Assembly: GCF_040111675.1 (NCBI RefSeq)
Contig: NZ_CP157794.1
Span: forward strand, 372,001-436,000
Direction of reading: 5' to 3'
DNA: 64,000 nt
DNA from: Salinarimonas sp.
GTDB taxonomy: Bacteria; Pseudomonadota; Alphaproteobacteria; Rhizobiales; Beijerinckiaceae
Positions 16,022 to 28,889 of this stretch are shown piece after piece (position 1 is the first letter of the stretch; each line of letters opens with the position of its first letter). The notes under the pieces are model-generated. The model searched no databases. It saw nothing but the letters and a program-made list of their open reading frames with translations, and had not been told where the DNA came from. The translations under genes and the position numbers were made by a program.

Positions 16022-17341
16022 CTAATCGAGGCCGAATGCGTCGATCACATATCGTCCGAGTGGGCGCGTTACCAATTCGCGTCCGTCGACATAGGGACGA
16101 ACAATGTTTTCGTGACTGGCCGCGATAAGCGCCCGGGCTTGGGGCGGTTCCAAGACGAAACCTTTGCCAGCGAGAAGGACGCCGTTAAGTGCAAGTTCTT
16201 TCGCCGCATTCAGCTTAGAAATTGACCCCAGGTCAGGCCCGATCGAAAGATCAGAGTTTATGTAACCGAAATCGACCCGAATCCCGAGCGTTGGGTTATC
16301 GGAGTCGAGGTTTTCCTCTGTGGAAACGGTCAGGATCTTTCCAGTTCGATAACCACGTTCTGCGACCGTCATGGCGATGCGCACAGCGGCCTTTCGAGCC
16401 CGTCGTCCCCGGATGCCTTTCGGCACCTTGATCCACGGGTGATCGGCGACAGCAAATATAAGCGAGGCTTTGCCTGTAGATGCGTATTGTTCAATGATTC
16501 GACGAGAGAATGTTTGTGTTACTGAATTAGTCGTAATAAAGCCAAAGCGACGGAGCCTAGAGTTTTCTAATGCTAATATACTCGCTGCCTGCTCCCACCA
16601 ATACATCACAAAGTCAACCGAATCGGACTTCTTTTTGCGGCTGGCCCAAAGAGCGTGGACGTAACCATCTCCAAGCTGAGTCCGCATATCCTCGCCTTTG
16701 CCGATGAACGGCGGATTCCCCACGATGAAATCCGCCTCCGGCCAGCGCGCCGGGCGCGGGTTCTCGAAGCGGGTGACCGGGATGCGCGCCTCCGGGTCCG
16801 GAACGAGTTCGCCGGTGACGGGATGAAGCTTGCGGGCGTTCGGGTCATGGCGCGTGACCGGCCGCCCCTGCGCGTCGCGCACGATCTCCTCGCCGTCGTG
16901 CTCCAGAACCGCGTCGCCCTCGCGGATCATCCCGAAATCCTTGAGGATCGGCTCGGTCATCACGGTTCGCTCGCGGGTGCGGAACCACCATTGGATATAG
17001 CCGATCCAGAGCACCAGTTCGGCGATGGGCACGGCGCGCGGGTTCTTCTCGATGCCGAGGAACTGGTGCGGGTCGACGGTGCGCAGCGGCTCGGCGGTCT
17101 CGCCGAGGAGCTTGAGGAAGTCGAGCACCTCGCCTTCCAGGCGCTTCATCAGTTCGAGGGCGACGTAGAGGAAGTTGCCGGTGCCGCAGGCCGGGTCGAG
17201 CACGATCGTGTCGCAGAGCCTGTCGTGGAAGCGCTTCACGGCGGTGCGCGCCCCGCGGGCGTCTCCGGCGAGCAGCTTCGCCGTCGCGTCCGCCTGGGCG
17301 CTCTCCCAGTCCTCCCGCAGGGGCTCGATGATGGTCGGCAC
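16022..17341 (-). pseudogene. Methyltransferase part of a broken MmeI-like RM gene
   Basis: The segment carries the N6-adenine methyltransferase domain: motif I DPACGTGNFLY and motif IV NPPF (within DFIVGNPPFIGKG). The reading frame is open beyond 17341 up to the IS630 edge at 17421 (ALSEQERAKLGAHYTPR), which is the conserved entry to this domain in the family. It ends with a TAG at 16022 inside what should be a continuous protein. With the N-terminal segment cut off by IS630, no full enzyme can be made from this copy. Confidence 0.85.
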
Positions 17342-17421
17342 CAGCAGGCGCTCGACATAGGCGCGGGGCGTGTAGTGCGCGCCGAGCTTGGCGCGCTCCT
17401 GTTCGGAGAGCGCCTGTTCTA

Positions 17422-18477
17422 GAGCAGATTCTCACCACTCGGGTTCATATCCTGCTGCGGTGAAGAAGTTCGCGCATTCCTCTGGCGGGAAGGCTTCGAT
17501 GGCGTCGGCGACGGCGCTCCAGAGGGCGTCGCGCGTCCGGGCGGCGACCTTCCTGAGCAGGGCCTTCAGCTTGGCGAAGGCGTTCTCGATGGGGTTGAAG
17601 TCCGGGCTGTAGGGCGGCAGGAAGCGCAGCTCGGCTCCGGCCGCCTCGATGGCCTCGCGCACGGCGGGGGTCTTGTGGCTGGCGAGGTTGTCCATGATCA
17701 CCACGTCGCCGGGGCTCAGCGTCGGAACCAGGACCTGCTGGACGTAGGCGAGGAAGCTCGCCGCGTTGATCGCGCCGTCGATCAGCATCGGCGCGTCGAT
17801 CCCGCCGATCCTGAGCCCGGCCACGAAGGTCGTGGTGCGCCAATGGCCGTGAGGGATGCCGGCGCGCAGGCGCTCGCCTTCGGGGGCGCGGCCCCGCAAC
17901 CGCGCCATCTTGGTGTTGAGCCAGGTCTCGTCGATGAAGATCAGCCGCTGCGGGTCGAGCTCGGGCTGCTCCTCGAACCAGGCCTCGCGGGCCGCGGCGA
18001 CGTCGGCGCGGTCCTGCTCGCTGGCGTGGCCGGACTTTTTTTGAACGTCAGGCCGTGGCGGCCGAAGAAGCGGTGCACCGTCGAGGGCGCGAAGCGCTCG
18101 CCGTGCTCGCGCTCGAGCCGCTCGGCGATCTCGACGAGGGTGAGATCCGGCGCCTCCTCCACCATCGCGAGGATGACCGGGCCGAGCGCCTCGATCCGCC
18201 CGGACCGCGTGTCGCCGCCTTGCGCCCGCGGCGCGACCGAGCCCGTCTCGCGCCGAAGGTTGAACCACTTCACCGCCGCGGACGGCGCGATCCCGAAGCG
18301 GTCCGCCGCGGCCCGGCGGCTCATGCCGGCATCGACCGCAGCGAGGACGCGCTGCCTCAGATCCATCGAGAGGGGCTTCGTCATGGCGGCTGGCCTCCTC
18401 CGCCAGCCTCTACCGTGAATCACGAACTGGCCTCGAAGGGAATCCCCCGCGCGATTCCATCAGGAAGCGATCTGCTC
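17422..18477 (-). mobile_element. IS630-family insertion sequence, copy 1 (1056 bp)
   Basis: The element is flanked by TA dinucleotides (17420-17421 and 18478-18479), the expected IS630 target duplication, and was inserted into CTAG. The ends share GAGCAGAT as short inverted repeats. Removing the element and one TA restores an uninterrupted protein frame (FGTLLEQALSEQERAK), which fixes the boundaries. An apparently identical copy in the same orientation lies at 39922-40977. Confidence 0.93.
17432..18384 (-). CDS. IS630 transposase, two frames joined by programmed -1 frameshift (copy 1)
   Basis: The first frame (start 18384, stop 17941) gives the HTH part: [20 protein letters not shown] onward to LTFKK. 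The second frame continues with the DDE catalytic part to a stop at 17432. They overlap at a slippery A-AAA-AAG run (18042-18035 read on the minus strand); slipping back one base gives [13 protein letters not shown]. The catalytic triad is visible in IFIDETW, VVIMDN and [10 protein letters not shown]. Both copies have the same run, so the frameshift is a property of the element and not a mutation. Confidence 0.9.
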
Positions 18478-19605
18478 TAGCAGCGTGCCGAAGATCGCCG
18501 GCTCGACGTTGGTCCAGTCCTTCGAGGCGGCGACCTCGAGGTAGGCGAGCTCGTCGCCCGTGATCTCGACGGTGACGGCCTCGCGGAAGAGGCCGCCGTT
18601 GAACTTCCTGATGTCCTCCTGGATGGCGGTGGCGTGCCCGCCCTCGTCCATGGTGCGGAAAAAGTCGTCGGCGGCCAGATGGAAGCGCTCTGGCCTGTCC
18701 TTGTAGAGCGCGATGAGCCGCTGGAAGCCCGCGGCGGGCAGGAGGCCCATGCGCTCGGCGAACATCGCGAAGATGCAGCGCATCAGGAATTTCGAGACCT
18801 TGTAGGCGTACTCCGCCTTCTGCACGGGCTCGGTGAGCTTCGCGCGCGCTTCGAGCGAGCGCGTCATGTGGGCCAGCAGCGCCGCGATCTCCTGAGTGAC
18901 GGCGGCCGCCTTGGCGCTGGGATCGAGGGAGAACGGATCGTCCCACACGAGGCGCAGCCGATCCCGCACGGTCGGATCGCGCAGGTCGTCCATGGCGATG
19001 CGGAACTCGGTGCGCGTCGGGAACTGGGCATAGTTCTTCCCCTGGCCCGAGAAATCGGCGTAGAGCTCGATGACGTGGCCGACGTCGACGACGACGATGA
19101 AGGGCGGCCACTCGTCGAGGCAGCGGGCGTAATCGACCGCCTGATGTTTGGCCGCGCGCATCAACGCGTCCCAGTTCGGCGGCGGCTTCGGCCTGGCGCG
19201 CGGGCGCTCCAGCGCGGCGACGCCGCCGCGCAATTCGAGCGGCAGCTGCTCGAAGGTCTCGCCCCCGGAGCGGCGCTTGAAGGACTGCTTCGCCTCCAGG
19301 ACGAAGGCGCCCTTCTTGTAGAGATCGATTCGGCCCGGCGCCGTCGAGCCGTCCTCGAAGCGAAAGTGGACGGGGCGCTCGAAGCCGTAATCGAGATCCG
19401 GCACGCCGCGGGCGCGCGCCGCGTGCGGCCGCTCAGCGCCGATCAGGTCGCAGAGCTCGTTGAGGAAGCTCTGCGCGTCCGCGCGCTCGCTTCCGGGCTG
19501 ATGCTTCCAAGCGCGGATGAACGCCTCCGCGCGCGCTTCGTCCTCGTACGCCGACGCCAATTCGACCGCCCCCGGATGTCTTGATACGGCATCTTGACGG
19601 TGCAA
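18460..19605 (-). pseudogene. N-terminal (nuclease and helical) part of a broken MmeI-like RM gene
   Basis: This encodes the N-terminal part of the fused restriction-modification protein. A PD-(D/E)xK-type nuclease is suggested by GRIDLYKKGAFVLEAK (Asp then ExK) near residues 90-105, followed by the helical spacer. The native protein stops at the IS630 edge (GTLLEQ at 18479); the last residues IAS come from the element. The start is uncertain: the longest frame uses TTG at 19605, and no ATG or GTG precedes the conserved AEAFIRAWK segment. It is divergent from the ribbon-helix-helix gene. Confidence 0.82.
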
Positions 19606-19649
19606 TTAGGACGAGTCAAAAGCAAAAATAAACAACATCAGAAAAGACC

Positions 19650-19883
19650 ATGAGCGCAATATCCGACATCGGAAAACCGATCCGAAAGCCCCGTGGCCGG
19701 CCCCGGGTGGATGCGAAGCCGCTCACCGTGCGGGTGCCGCCGGAGGAGCTGGCGGCGCTCGACGCGTGGATCGCGCGCCAGCCCGAGCCGAGGCCCTCGC
19801 GGCCGGAGGCGCTGCGGCGGCTGGCGGCGAAGGGGCTCGCGGGGGAGGGCTCGGGGGAGGGGGAGGTTTCCGGGGAGGGGTGA
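19650..19883 (+). CDS. Ribbon-helix-helix DNA-binding protein
   Basis: A 77-residue basic protein with a ribbon-helix-helix core: a beta strand PLTVRVPPEELAALDAW, then a helix and PSRPEALRRLAAKGL. The C-terminus is a Gly/Glu-rich tail. It is divergent from the restriction-modification gene with 44 nt between the start codons, an AT-rich gap likely to hold both promoters. A control role for the neighbouring gene is possible but this protein type is common and often solitary. Confidence 0.7.
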   Translation: MSAISDIGKPIRKPRGRPRVDAKPLTVRVPPEELAALDAWIARQPEPRPSRPEALRRLAAKGLAGEGSGEGEVSGEG

Positions 19884-20001
19884 GGGCGGCGGGCCGGTCT
19901 TCCAGCGCGGGGTGGTCGCCGGGAGGGTTCCGCTTCGCGGAACGCGTCGCTTCGCGCCGCGCCCCATCCGTCTCGGCTTCGCCGAGCCACCTTCCCCTAC
20001 A
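19884..20001. repeat. Intergenic GC-rich hairpins and left half of repeat C
   Basis: No gene is seen. The stretch contains short hairpins such as TCCGCTTCGCGGA and CGGCTTCGCCG. It ends in CTTCCCCTACA, the left half of a small palindrome interrupted by the IS5-type element; TACA at 19998-20001 is one copy of its target duplication. Confidence 0.6.
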
Positions 20002-21250
20002 GGATTCCTCTGCGAAACGGCGGCCTACGCCGCCATGGGCGCTCAGGAGGCGTTTTTTCGAGCGCCGGTTCGCGCGATCCCAGCCCTTCGGGGGCGCCGC
20101 GGGTGGCGCAGAGCCCCGTCTCGGGGGCGCCTCGGGCGCCAGAGCGGGCGCCCGAGGCGTGTTTCGGGCGGCGTTCATGCGCCCGCCGGCGCCCGTCGGC
20201 GCCGGTTCGGAGGCTCGAGGAGACGCACCGCGCGTTTGAGATTGTAGACCGTCACTGCCGCGACAGCGTCGACGCTCACCGTGCCGAGACGATGACATCG
20301 CGCGCGGCCCTGACCGTAGAGACGCTTCACGACGCTGAAGACGCCTTCTACGGGGGCGCGACGGCGGGAGATCAGCTTGTTGAGACGCTCCTTCCAGGGC
20401 GGCAGCGGCTTACGGTTGCTCGTGCGCCGGTGCATGATCCGGTCCTTGATGCCGGCACCCGCGAGCCGCTCGCGGCGCGCTTTCTGCGTGTAGCCGCGAT
20501 CGGCGTAGACCGCCCGCTCGTCCCCGCAGATCAGCGCGTCGGCCGCCTCGCTGTCCGACACGCAATTGGGCGTCACCACGATCCGGCGCACCAGGAGCGA
20601 CCCTTCGTCGACGCCGATCGACTGCTGTAGCCGAAATAGGTCTTGTTGTTCTTGCGCGTGAAGGTCGCGTCCGGCGAGTGCGGGCTGCGCGCCGACGCCG
20701 CTCCCTTCTCGAAAGGCGGCTTGTTGTGGGCCGCCTCGGTCAGCGTGGCGTCGATCAGCGTGCCCTTCTTGACGATCAGTCCCTTGGTTTCGAGCTGGGC
20801 GTTGACCGCCTCGAAGCACGCCTCCAGAAGCCCCACCTCCGCCGCCGCGTGCCGGAAGCGCAGGATCGTCGTCTCGTCGGGCGTGCGCTCGTCCAGCCCG
20901 AAGCCGCAGAAGCGGCGGAACGAGAGCCTGTCGAGCAGGGCCGATTCCAGCTGCGGATCGGAGAGCTGATAAAGCGTCTGGAGGTACAACGCCTTGAGCA
21001 TCGCGAGCGCCGCGTAGGGCGGGCGACCGGTCTGCCCCTTGCGGATCTCCCGCGCCTGCGCTTCCAGCGGGGTCCAGTCGATCAGTGCGTCGATCGCCTC
21101 CAACGGCTTGTTCGACCCGAGGCGAGAATCCGTGAAATGGTCGGCGAAGCTGATCTGAGAAGGCGCCATGACGAATCTCCAGAACCCGATCCATCCTCAG
21201 TGAATCAGAACGCCCCGCCGCGGCCAAGCCGGAGTTTCGCAGAGAAATCC
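20002..21250 (-). mobile_element. IS5-type insertion sequence, 1249 bp, with decayed transposase
   Basis: Ends carry imperfect ~24-bp inverted repeats (GGATTCCTCTGCGAAAC at the left, complement of GGATTTCTCTGCGAAAC at the right). A 4-bp direct repeat TACA flanks it (19998-20001 and 21251-21254). Joining the flanks yields CTTCCCCTACAGGGAAGGAG, the intact palindrome seen at 52867-52885, which confirms the boundaries. Confidence 0.85.
20175..21169 (-). pseudogene. Frameshifted IS5-family transposase
   Basis: The N-terminal part (start 21169) has the IS5 hallmark residues: HFTDSRLGSNKPL, then PPYAALAMLKALYLQ and LDERTPDETTILRFR. The catalytic part in the next frame has GDERAVYADRGY and a KRLYGQGRARCHRLG end. 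The switch occurs near 20626 in what should read YFGYKQSIGVDEGS. A single missing A (taca[a]gcagtcg) explains it, and the site is not a slippery run, so this looks like a real frameshift mutation or a sequencing error. Confidence 0.8.
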
Positions 21251-21385
21251 TACAGGGAAGGAGAGACGGGGGCGTGCGTCCTGCGCGAGGCCGGCTGGCG
21301 GCAGGCCCTCACCCCGGGGCCCCTCTCCCGTTCGGGAGAGGGGAGGCGCGCGGCGGGCTTCATGATGCGGCGAGCCTGCGGGGCG
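21251..21385. repeat. Right half of repeat C and short hairpins
   Basis: Right flank of the IS5-type element: TACAGGGAAGGAG completes the interrupted palindrome. Further on is a hairpin CCTCTCCCGTTCGGGAGAGG (about 21322-21341). No gene is seen up to the stop of the next minus-strand gene. Confidence 0.55.
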
Positions 21386-22060
21386 TCACGCCCGCCCCCA
21401 TCCCTCCCCCTCGACCCGCCTCCGCGGGCCCCGCCGGCGCGGCTCGCGGCGGAGCTGGGTGCGGAGCTCGGCGGCGAGGGTGTCCTCGGGGCGCAGGCCC
21501 TCCATGCGGCGCAGGGCCTCGTTCAGCGCGCGGCGGGAGCGGCGGCGGATGGGCGGGTCCCCGGGCTTGCGCTTGGGCTTGCGCTTCGGCGCAGGCGGGG
21601 TCTCGGGAGGCTTCAGGCGCTTGCCGCGGCGGATCTTGTCCTCCTCCCGCGCGCGGGCGAGGAGGTCGAGGGCCTCGCGAATGCGGGCGGGGTCGACGCG
21701 CTCCTCGTCGGCGATCTCGACCACCAGCCGCTCGACCTGGACGAGGAGCGCGCGCGCCAGCGCCCGGCCGGTGAGGTTCGGCCCGTAGCGCGCCGCCTCC
21801 GGGCGCGGGGCCGGGCGGCAGGCGCCGGGCGGGCGGCGCCAGCCGTGGCGGGCCTGCCAGCGCGAGATCGTGCCGGGGTTCACCTTCGTCTTCCCGGCGA
21901 TGATCCGGTGCGACCAGGTGGTGCCCTCAATGTAGGAGCGCACCAGCGCGACGGTCGAGGGATGATGCGCCTGGCGCTCGTGCACCCGCGGCGGCTCCCC
22001 CGCGAGGCCGCATGGGCGGATGCGGATCACCGTCGGCTCGAACAGGGGCACCCGCACCAT
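21386..22060 (-). CDS. Hypothetical protein with HTH-like segment and basic tail
   Basis: A 224-residue protein. Residues ~35-70 (STVALVRSYIEGTTWSHRIIAGKTKVNPGTISRW, written in two parts: STVALVRSYIEG, KTKVNPGTISRW) look like a helix-turn-helix that could bind DNA. A helical region follows, then a strongly basic C-terminus rich in Arg, Lys and Pro. The ATG at 22060 follows GGAGGAG. I do not recognise a named family; its codon use is like the host. Nothing in the context shows a function. Confidence 0.6.
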   Translation of the reverse strand: MVRVPLFEPTVIRIRPCGLAGEPPRVHERQAHHPSTVALVRSYIEGTTWSHRIIAGKTKVNPGTISRWQARHGWRRPPGACRPAPRPEAARYGPNLTGRALARALLVQVERLVVEIADEERVDPARIREALDLLARAREEDKIRRGKRLKPPETPPAPKRKPKRKPGDPPIRRRSRRALNEALRRMEGLRPEDTLAAELRTQLRREPRRRGPRRRVEGEGWGRA

Positions 22061-22226
22061 GCGCGCTCCTCCCTCGCAATGACGGAACAAAGATAGAACA
22101 CGCTGCGCCGCCGCGTCAAGCCCCCGTGCGCGCGTCTTCCTCATCCGTGTTGGCCCGCCGCGCAGGGGCGTGTCGCGCGCCCGCCGTGCTAGGCTCGCCG
22201 CGGGAGACGCGAGAGGGAGGACGGCC

Positions 22227-22973
22227 ATGATCCATTACGGGCTCAACGGCAGGCGGGCGGTGGTGACCGGAGGCGCGCAGGGCATCGGGCGCGCCATCGC
22301 CGAGCGGCTCGTGCACAGCGGCGCCCGCGTCGTGCTGTGGGACCGGGACGCGGATCTCGCCGCGCGCACGGCGGAGGCGCTCGGCGCCGCGGTCTCGGCG
22401 CAGGCGGTGGACGTCACCGACGCCGACGCCGTCGCCGCGGCCGCCGCCGAGGCCGAGCGGCTGATGGGCGGGATCGACATCCTGTGCGCGAATGCCGGCA
22501 TCGCCGGGGCCAACGGCAAGACCTGGGATTATCCGGTGGAGGAATGGCGGCGCGTGGTCGACATCGACCTCACCGGCGTCTTCCTCACCTGCCGGGCGCT
22601 GATCCCGGGCATGATCGCGCGGAACTACGGGCGCGTCGTGATCACGGCCTCTGTGGCCGGCAAGGAGGGCAACCCCAACGCCGCCGCCTACAGCGCCGCC
22701 AAGGCGGGCGCCATCGCGCTGACGAAGTCGCTCGGCAAGGAGCTCGCCGCGCACGACATCGCGGTGAACTGCATCACGCCGGCGGCGGCGCGCACGGCGA
22801 TCTTCGACCAGATGAGCGAGGCGCACGTGGCCTACATGCTCTCGAAGATCCCCCGCGGCCGCTTCGTCGAGCCCGCCGAGATCGCCGCCATGGTGGCGTG
22901 GCTGGTCTCGGCGGAGAACAGCTTCACCACGGGCGCGGTGTTCGACCTCAGCGGCGGGCGCGCGACGTATTGA
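22227..22973 (+). CDS. SDR-family oxidoreductase
   Basis: A 248-residue classical short-chain dehydrogenase with the NAD(P) motif TGGAQGIG (residues ~15), the NAG motif in CANAGIAG, and the catalytic S-Y-K set (TASVAGKEGNPNAAAYSAAK). It most resembles 3-oxoacyl-ACP reductase-like or sugar/alcohol SDRs; the substrate cannot be fixed. The start is supported by GGGAGGA upstream. It converges on metH. Confidence 0.88.
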   Translation: MIHYGLNGRRAVVTGGAQGIGRAIAERLVHSGARVVLWDRDADLAARTAEALGAAVSAQAVDVTDADAVAAAAAEAERLMGGIDILCANAGIAGANGKTWDYPVEEWRRVVDIDLTGVFLTCRALIPGMIARNYGRVVITASVAGKEGNPNAAAYSAAKAGAIALTKSLGKELAAHDIAVNCITPAAARTAIFDQMSEAHVAYMLSKIPRGRFVEPAEIAAMVAWLVSAENSFTTGAVFDLSGGRATY

Positions 22974-23000
22974 GGGACCTCTCCACGACGCGTCCCGACC

Positions 23001-26750
<3,750 letters not shown>

Positions 26751-26806
26751 GAAAGCGCTCTTCTCTCGACGGGAACGGGGCGTTGGCGACGGGCGCGCCG
26801 CGCGGA

Positions 26807-27706
26807 TCAGGCCGCGGCGGCGGACGCCTCGGCCGGGCGCAGGCCCAGCATGTGGCAGACGGCGTAGGCGAGCTCGGCGCGGTTCATCGTGTAGAAGTGG
26901 AACTCCTCCACGCCGTGCGCCCGCAGGTCCATGACCTGCTCGGAGGCGACGGCGGCCGCGACGAGCTTGCGCGTCTCGACGTCGTCGTCGAGCCCCTCGA
27001 AGCGACGGGCGAGCCAATCCGGCACGGAGGCGCCGGTGCGGCGCGCGAAGTTCGCCGTCTGCTTGAAGTTCTGCACAGGCACGATGCCCGGCACGATCGG
27101 GATCTCGATGCCGGCCGCGCGGACGCGATCGACGTAGCGGTAGTAGATCGCGTTGTCGAAGAAGAACTGCGTGATCGCCCGCGTCGCGCCGGCGTCGACC
27201 TTCTTCTTGAGCGCGTCGATGTCGGCGTCGAACGTCGCCGCCTCCGGGTGCTTCTCGGGATAGGCCGAGACCGAGATCTCGAAATCCCCGACCTTGCGGA
27301 TGCCCGCGACGAGGTCGCAGGCCTGGGCGTAGCCGCCCGGATGCGCCTCGTAGGCCGTGCCGGGCCCGCCGACGGGATCGCCGCGCAAGGCCACGATGTG
27401 GCGCACGCCGGCGTCCCAGTAGCCGCGCACCACCTCGTCCACCTCCGCGCGGGTCGCCGCGACGCAGGTGAGGTGGGCGGCGGGCTCGAGCGCGGTCTCG
27501 CGGACGATGCGCGCCACCGTGTTGTGGGTGCGCTCGCGGGTGGAGCCGCCGGCGCCGTAGGTCACCGAGACGAAGCGCGGCGACAGGGGCGCGAGCCGCT
27601 CGATGGAGGCCCACAGCGTCCTCTCCATCTCCTCGGTCTTCGGCGGGAAGAACTCGAAGGAGACGTCGATGGCCGGGCGGGCGCGGCTCTCGGAGGCGGA
27701 CGTCAT
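26807..27706 (-). CDS. metF: Methylenetetrahydrofolate reductase
   Basis: A 299-residue MetF, the FAD enzyme that makes 5-methyl-THF for MetH. It has the N-terminal [12 protein letters not shown] motif, [11 protein letters not shown], and later ITQFFFDN. Its ATG shares one base with the stop of the ArsR-methyltransferase gene (TGATG), so translation is coupled. Together with metH downstream it forms the methyl branch of the methionine cycle. Confidence 0.96.
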   Translation of the reverse strand: MTSASESRARPAIDVSFEFFPPKTEEMERTLWASIERLAPLSPRFVSVTYGAGGSTRERTHNTVARIVRETALEPAAHLTCVAATRAEVDEVVRGYWDAGVRHIVALRGDPVGGPGTAYEAHPGGYAQACDLVAGIRKVGDFEISVSAYPEKHPEAATFDADIDALKKKVDAGATRAITQFFFDNAIYYRYVDRVRAAGIEIPIVPGIVPVQNFKQTANFARRTGASVPDWLARRFEGLDDDVETRKLVAAAVASEQVMDLRAHGVEEFHFYTMNRAELAYAVCHMLGLRPAEASAAAA

Positions 27707-28716
27707 CAGGCGACCTCTCTGTCGGGATTGCGGAAGGGCATGTCGGTCACGGCGCGGCGATCCTGGCCGAGCCACAGCGACACGGTGAGGGCGTTCTCGG
27801 CGCCGTCGGGAGGCGCGAGATCGCGGTGGAGTGTGCAGGCGAGACGGGCCTCGCCCAGCCAGCCGGCGACCTGCTCGCGCGCGAAGCCGAGGCGACGATG
27901 CGCCTGCGCGGTGCGCAGGAACTCGAACTCGTGCGGGGCGAAGTCGACGACGAGAAGCCTGCCGCCCGGCGCCACGAGGCGCGCGGCCTCGCGCAGGGCG
28001 CGGGCCGGCTCGTCGAGATAATGCAGCACCTGATGGATGATCACGAGATCGAAGGCGTTGGGCTCCACGGGCGGCGCGTGGATGTCGCCCTGGCGCAGCT
28101 CGACCCCGCGCACGCCCGCCTTCTCCAGGTTGGCGCGGGCGACGGACAGCATGGCGTGGCTCGCGTCGAGGCCGACCGCGCGCCGGGCGCGGGGGGCGAG
28201 CAGGGTGAGCATGCGCCCCGTTCCGGTGCCGAGATCGACGAGGGCGCGCACGGGCCGGTCGCCGAGCGCCTCCTCGATCGCGGCCTCCACGGTCTCCGCC
28301 GGCGCCTGCATCTGGCGGACGCGGTCCCAGTCCGGCGCGAGGCGGGCGAAATAGGCCTGCGCCGCTTCAGCCCGCGCCGCGCGAACGGCGGCGAGACGGT
28401 CCCGGTCGCCGGTGATGGTGGGATCGCGCTCGTCAAGGGCATCGAGCAGCGGCCGCAGCAGCGACGCCGCCGGGTCGCGATCGGCGAGGCGGAAGAAGGC
28501 CCAGGCGCCCTCGCGGTGGCGCTCGACCAGGCCGGCCTCGACGAGGAGCTTCAGATGCCGCGAGATCCGCGGCTGGGACTGGCCGAGAATGTCGGTCAGG
28601 TCCGAGACCGACAGCTCTCCCTGGGCGAGGAGCGCCAGGATGCGCAGACGCGTCTCCTCGCCCGCCGCGCGCAGGGCGGCGAGGGCGGTCGACGAGGTCA
28701 GCGTCGGATCGGTCAT
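27706..28716 (-). CDS. ArsR-family regulator fused to SAM-dependent methyltransferase
   Basis: A 336-residue fusion. Residues 8-95 form an ArsR winged helix ([42 protein letters not shown], here in parts) without the usual metal-binding cysteines. Residues ~150-290 form a class I methyltransferase with [11 protein letters not shown]. Such proteins head methionine-cycle operons in many Alphaproteobacteria, and sensing of SAM or S-adenosylhomocysteine through the methyltransferase-like domain is a reasonable inference. The ATG follows GGAGGTG. An inverted repeat ~65 nt upstream is the likely operator. Confidence 0.88.
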   Translation of the reverse strand: MTDPTLTSSTALAALRAAGEETRLRILALLAQGELSVSDLTDILGQSQPRISRHLKLLVEAGLVERHREGAWAFFRLADRDPAASLLRPLLDALDERDPTITGDRDRLAAVRAARAEAAQAYFARLAPDWDRVRQMQAPAETVEAAIEEALGDRPVRALVDLGTGTGRMLTLLAPRARRAVGLDASHAMLSVARANLEKAGVRGVELRQGDIHAPPVEPNAFDLVIIHQVLHYLDEPARALREAARLVAPGGRLLVVDFAPHEFEFLRTAQAHRRLGFAREQVAGWLGEARLACTLHRDLAPPDGAENALTVSLWLGQDRRAVTDMPFRNPDREVA

Positions 28717-28781
28717 GGGCGCACCTCCGGCGGGCGGTCGCGATGAGAGCCGACCATAGCACCGTCGGCGGCGGGAAGAAA

Positions 28782-28803
28782 GATATAAAGATATCTACAT
28801 GTG
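28782..28803. promoter_or_regulatory. Palindromic operator upstream of the ArsR-metF-metH operon
   Basis: The AT-rich sequence GATATAAAGATATCTACATG is centred on the perfect palindrome GATATC (28790-28795), with partial symmetry outside it (ATAAA against TACAT). It stands out in GC-rich DNA and resembles SahR-type operators of methionine-cycle genes from memory. It lies between the ArsR-methyltransferase start and the divergent hypothetical gene, so it could control both. Confidence 0.55.
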
Positions 28804-28889
28804 GAGGGTGGCCGGAATGTGTACTGGAGATTGACCATCAAGGGGCGTCTGCTAGCTTTCCGCGATCCCGACGATCTCGAGACCCGGAC

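Noticed and set aside
20600..20660. Programmed frameshift in the IS5-type transposase
   Set aside because: No slippery heptamer is present at the frame change; a single missing A explains it better.
26751..26806. Cobalamin riboswitch before metH
   Set aside because: The gap to metF is only 56 nt, too short for the element, and the B12-box-like sequence is absent.
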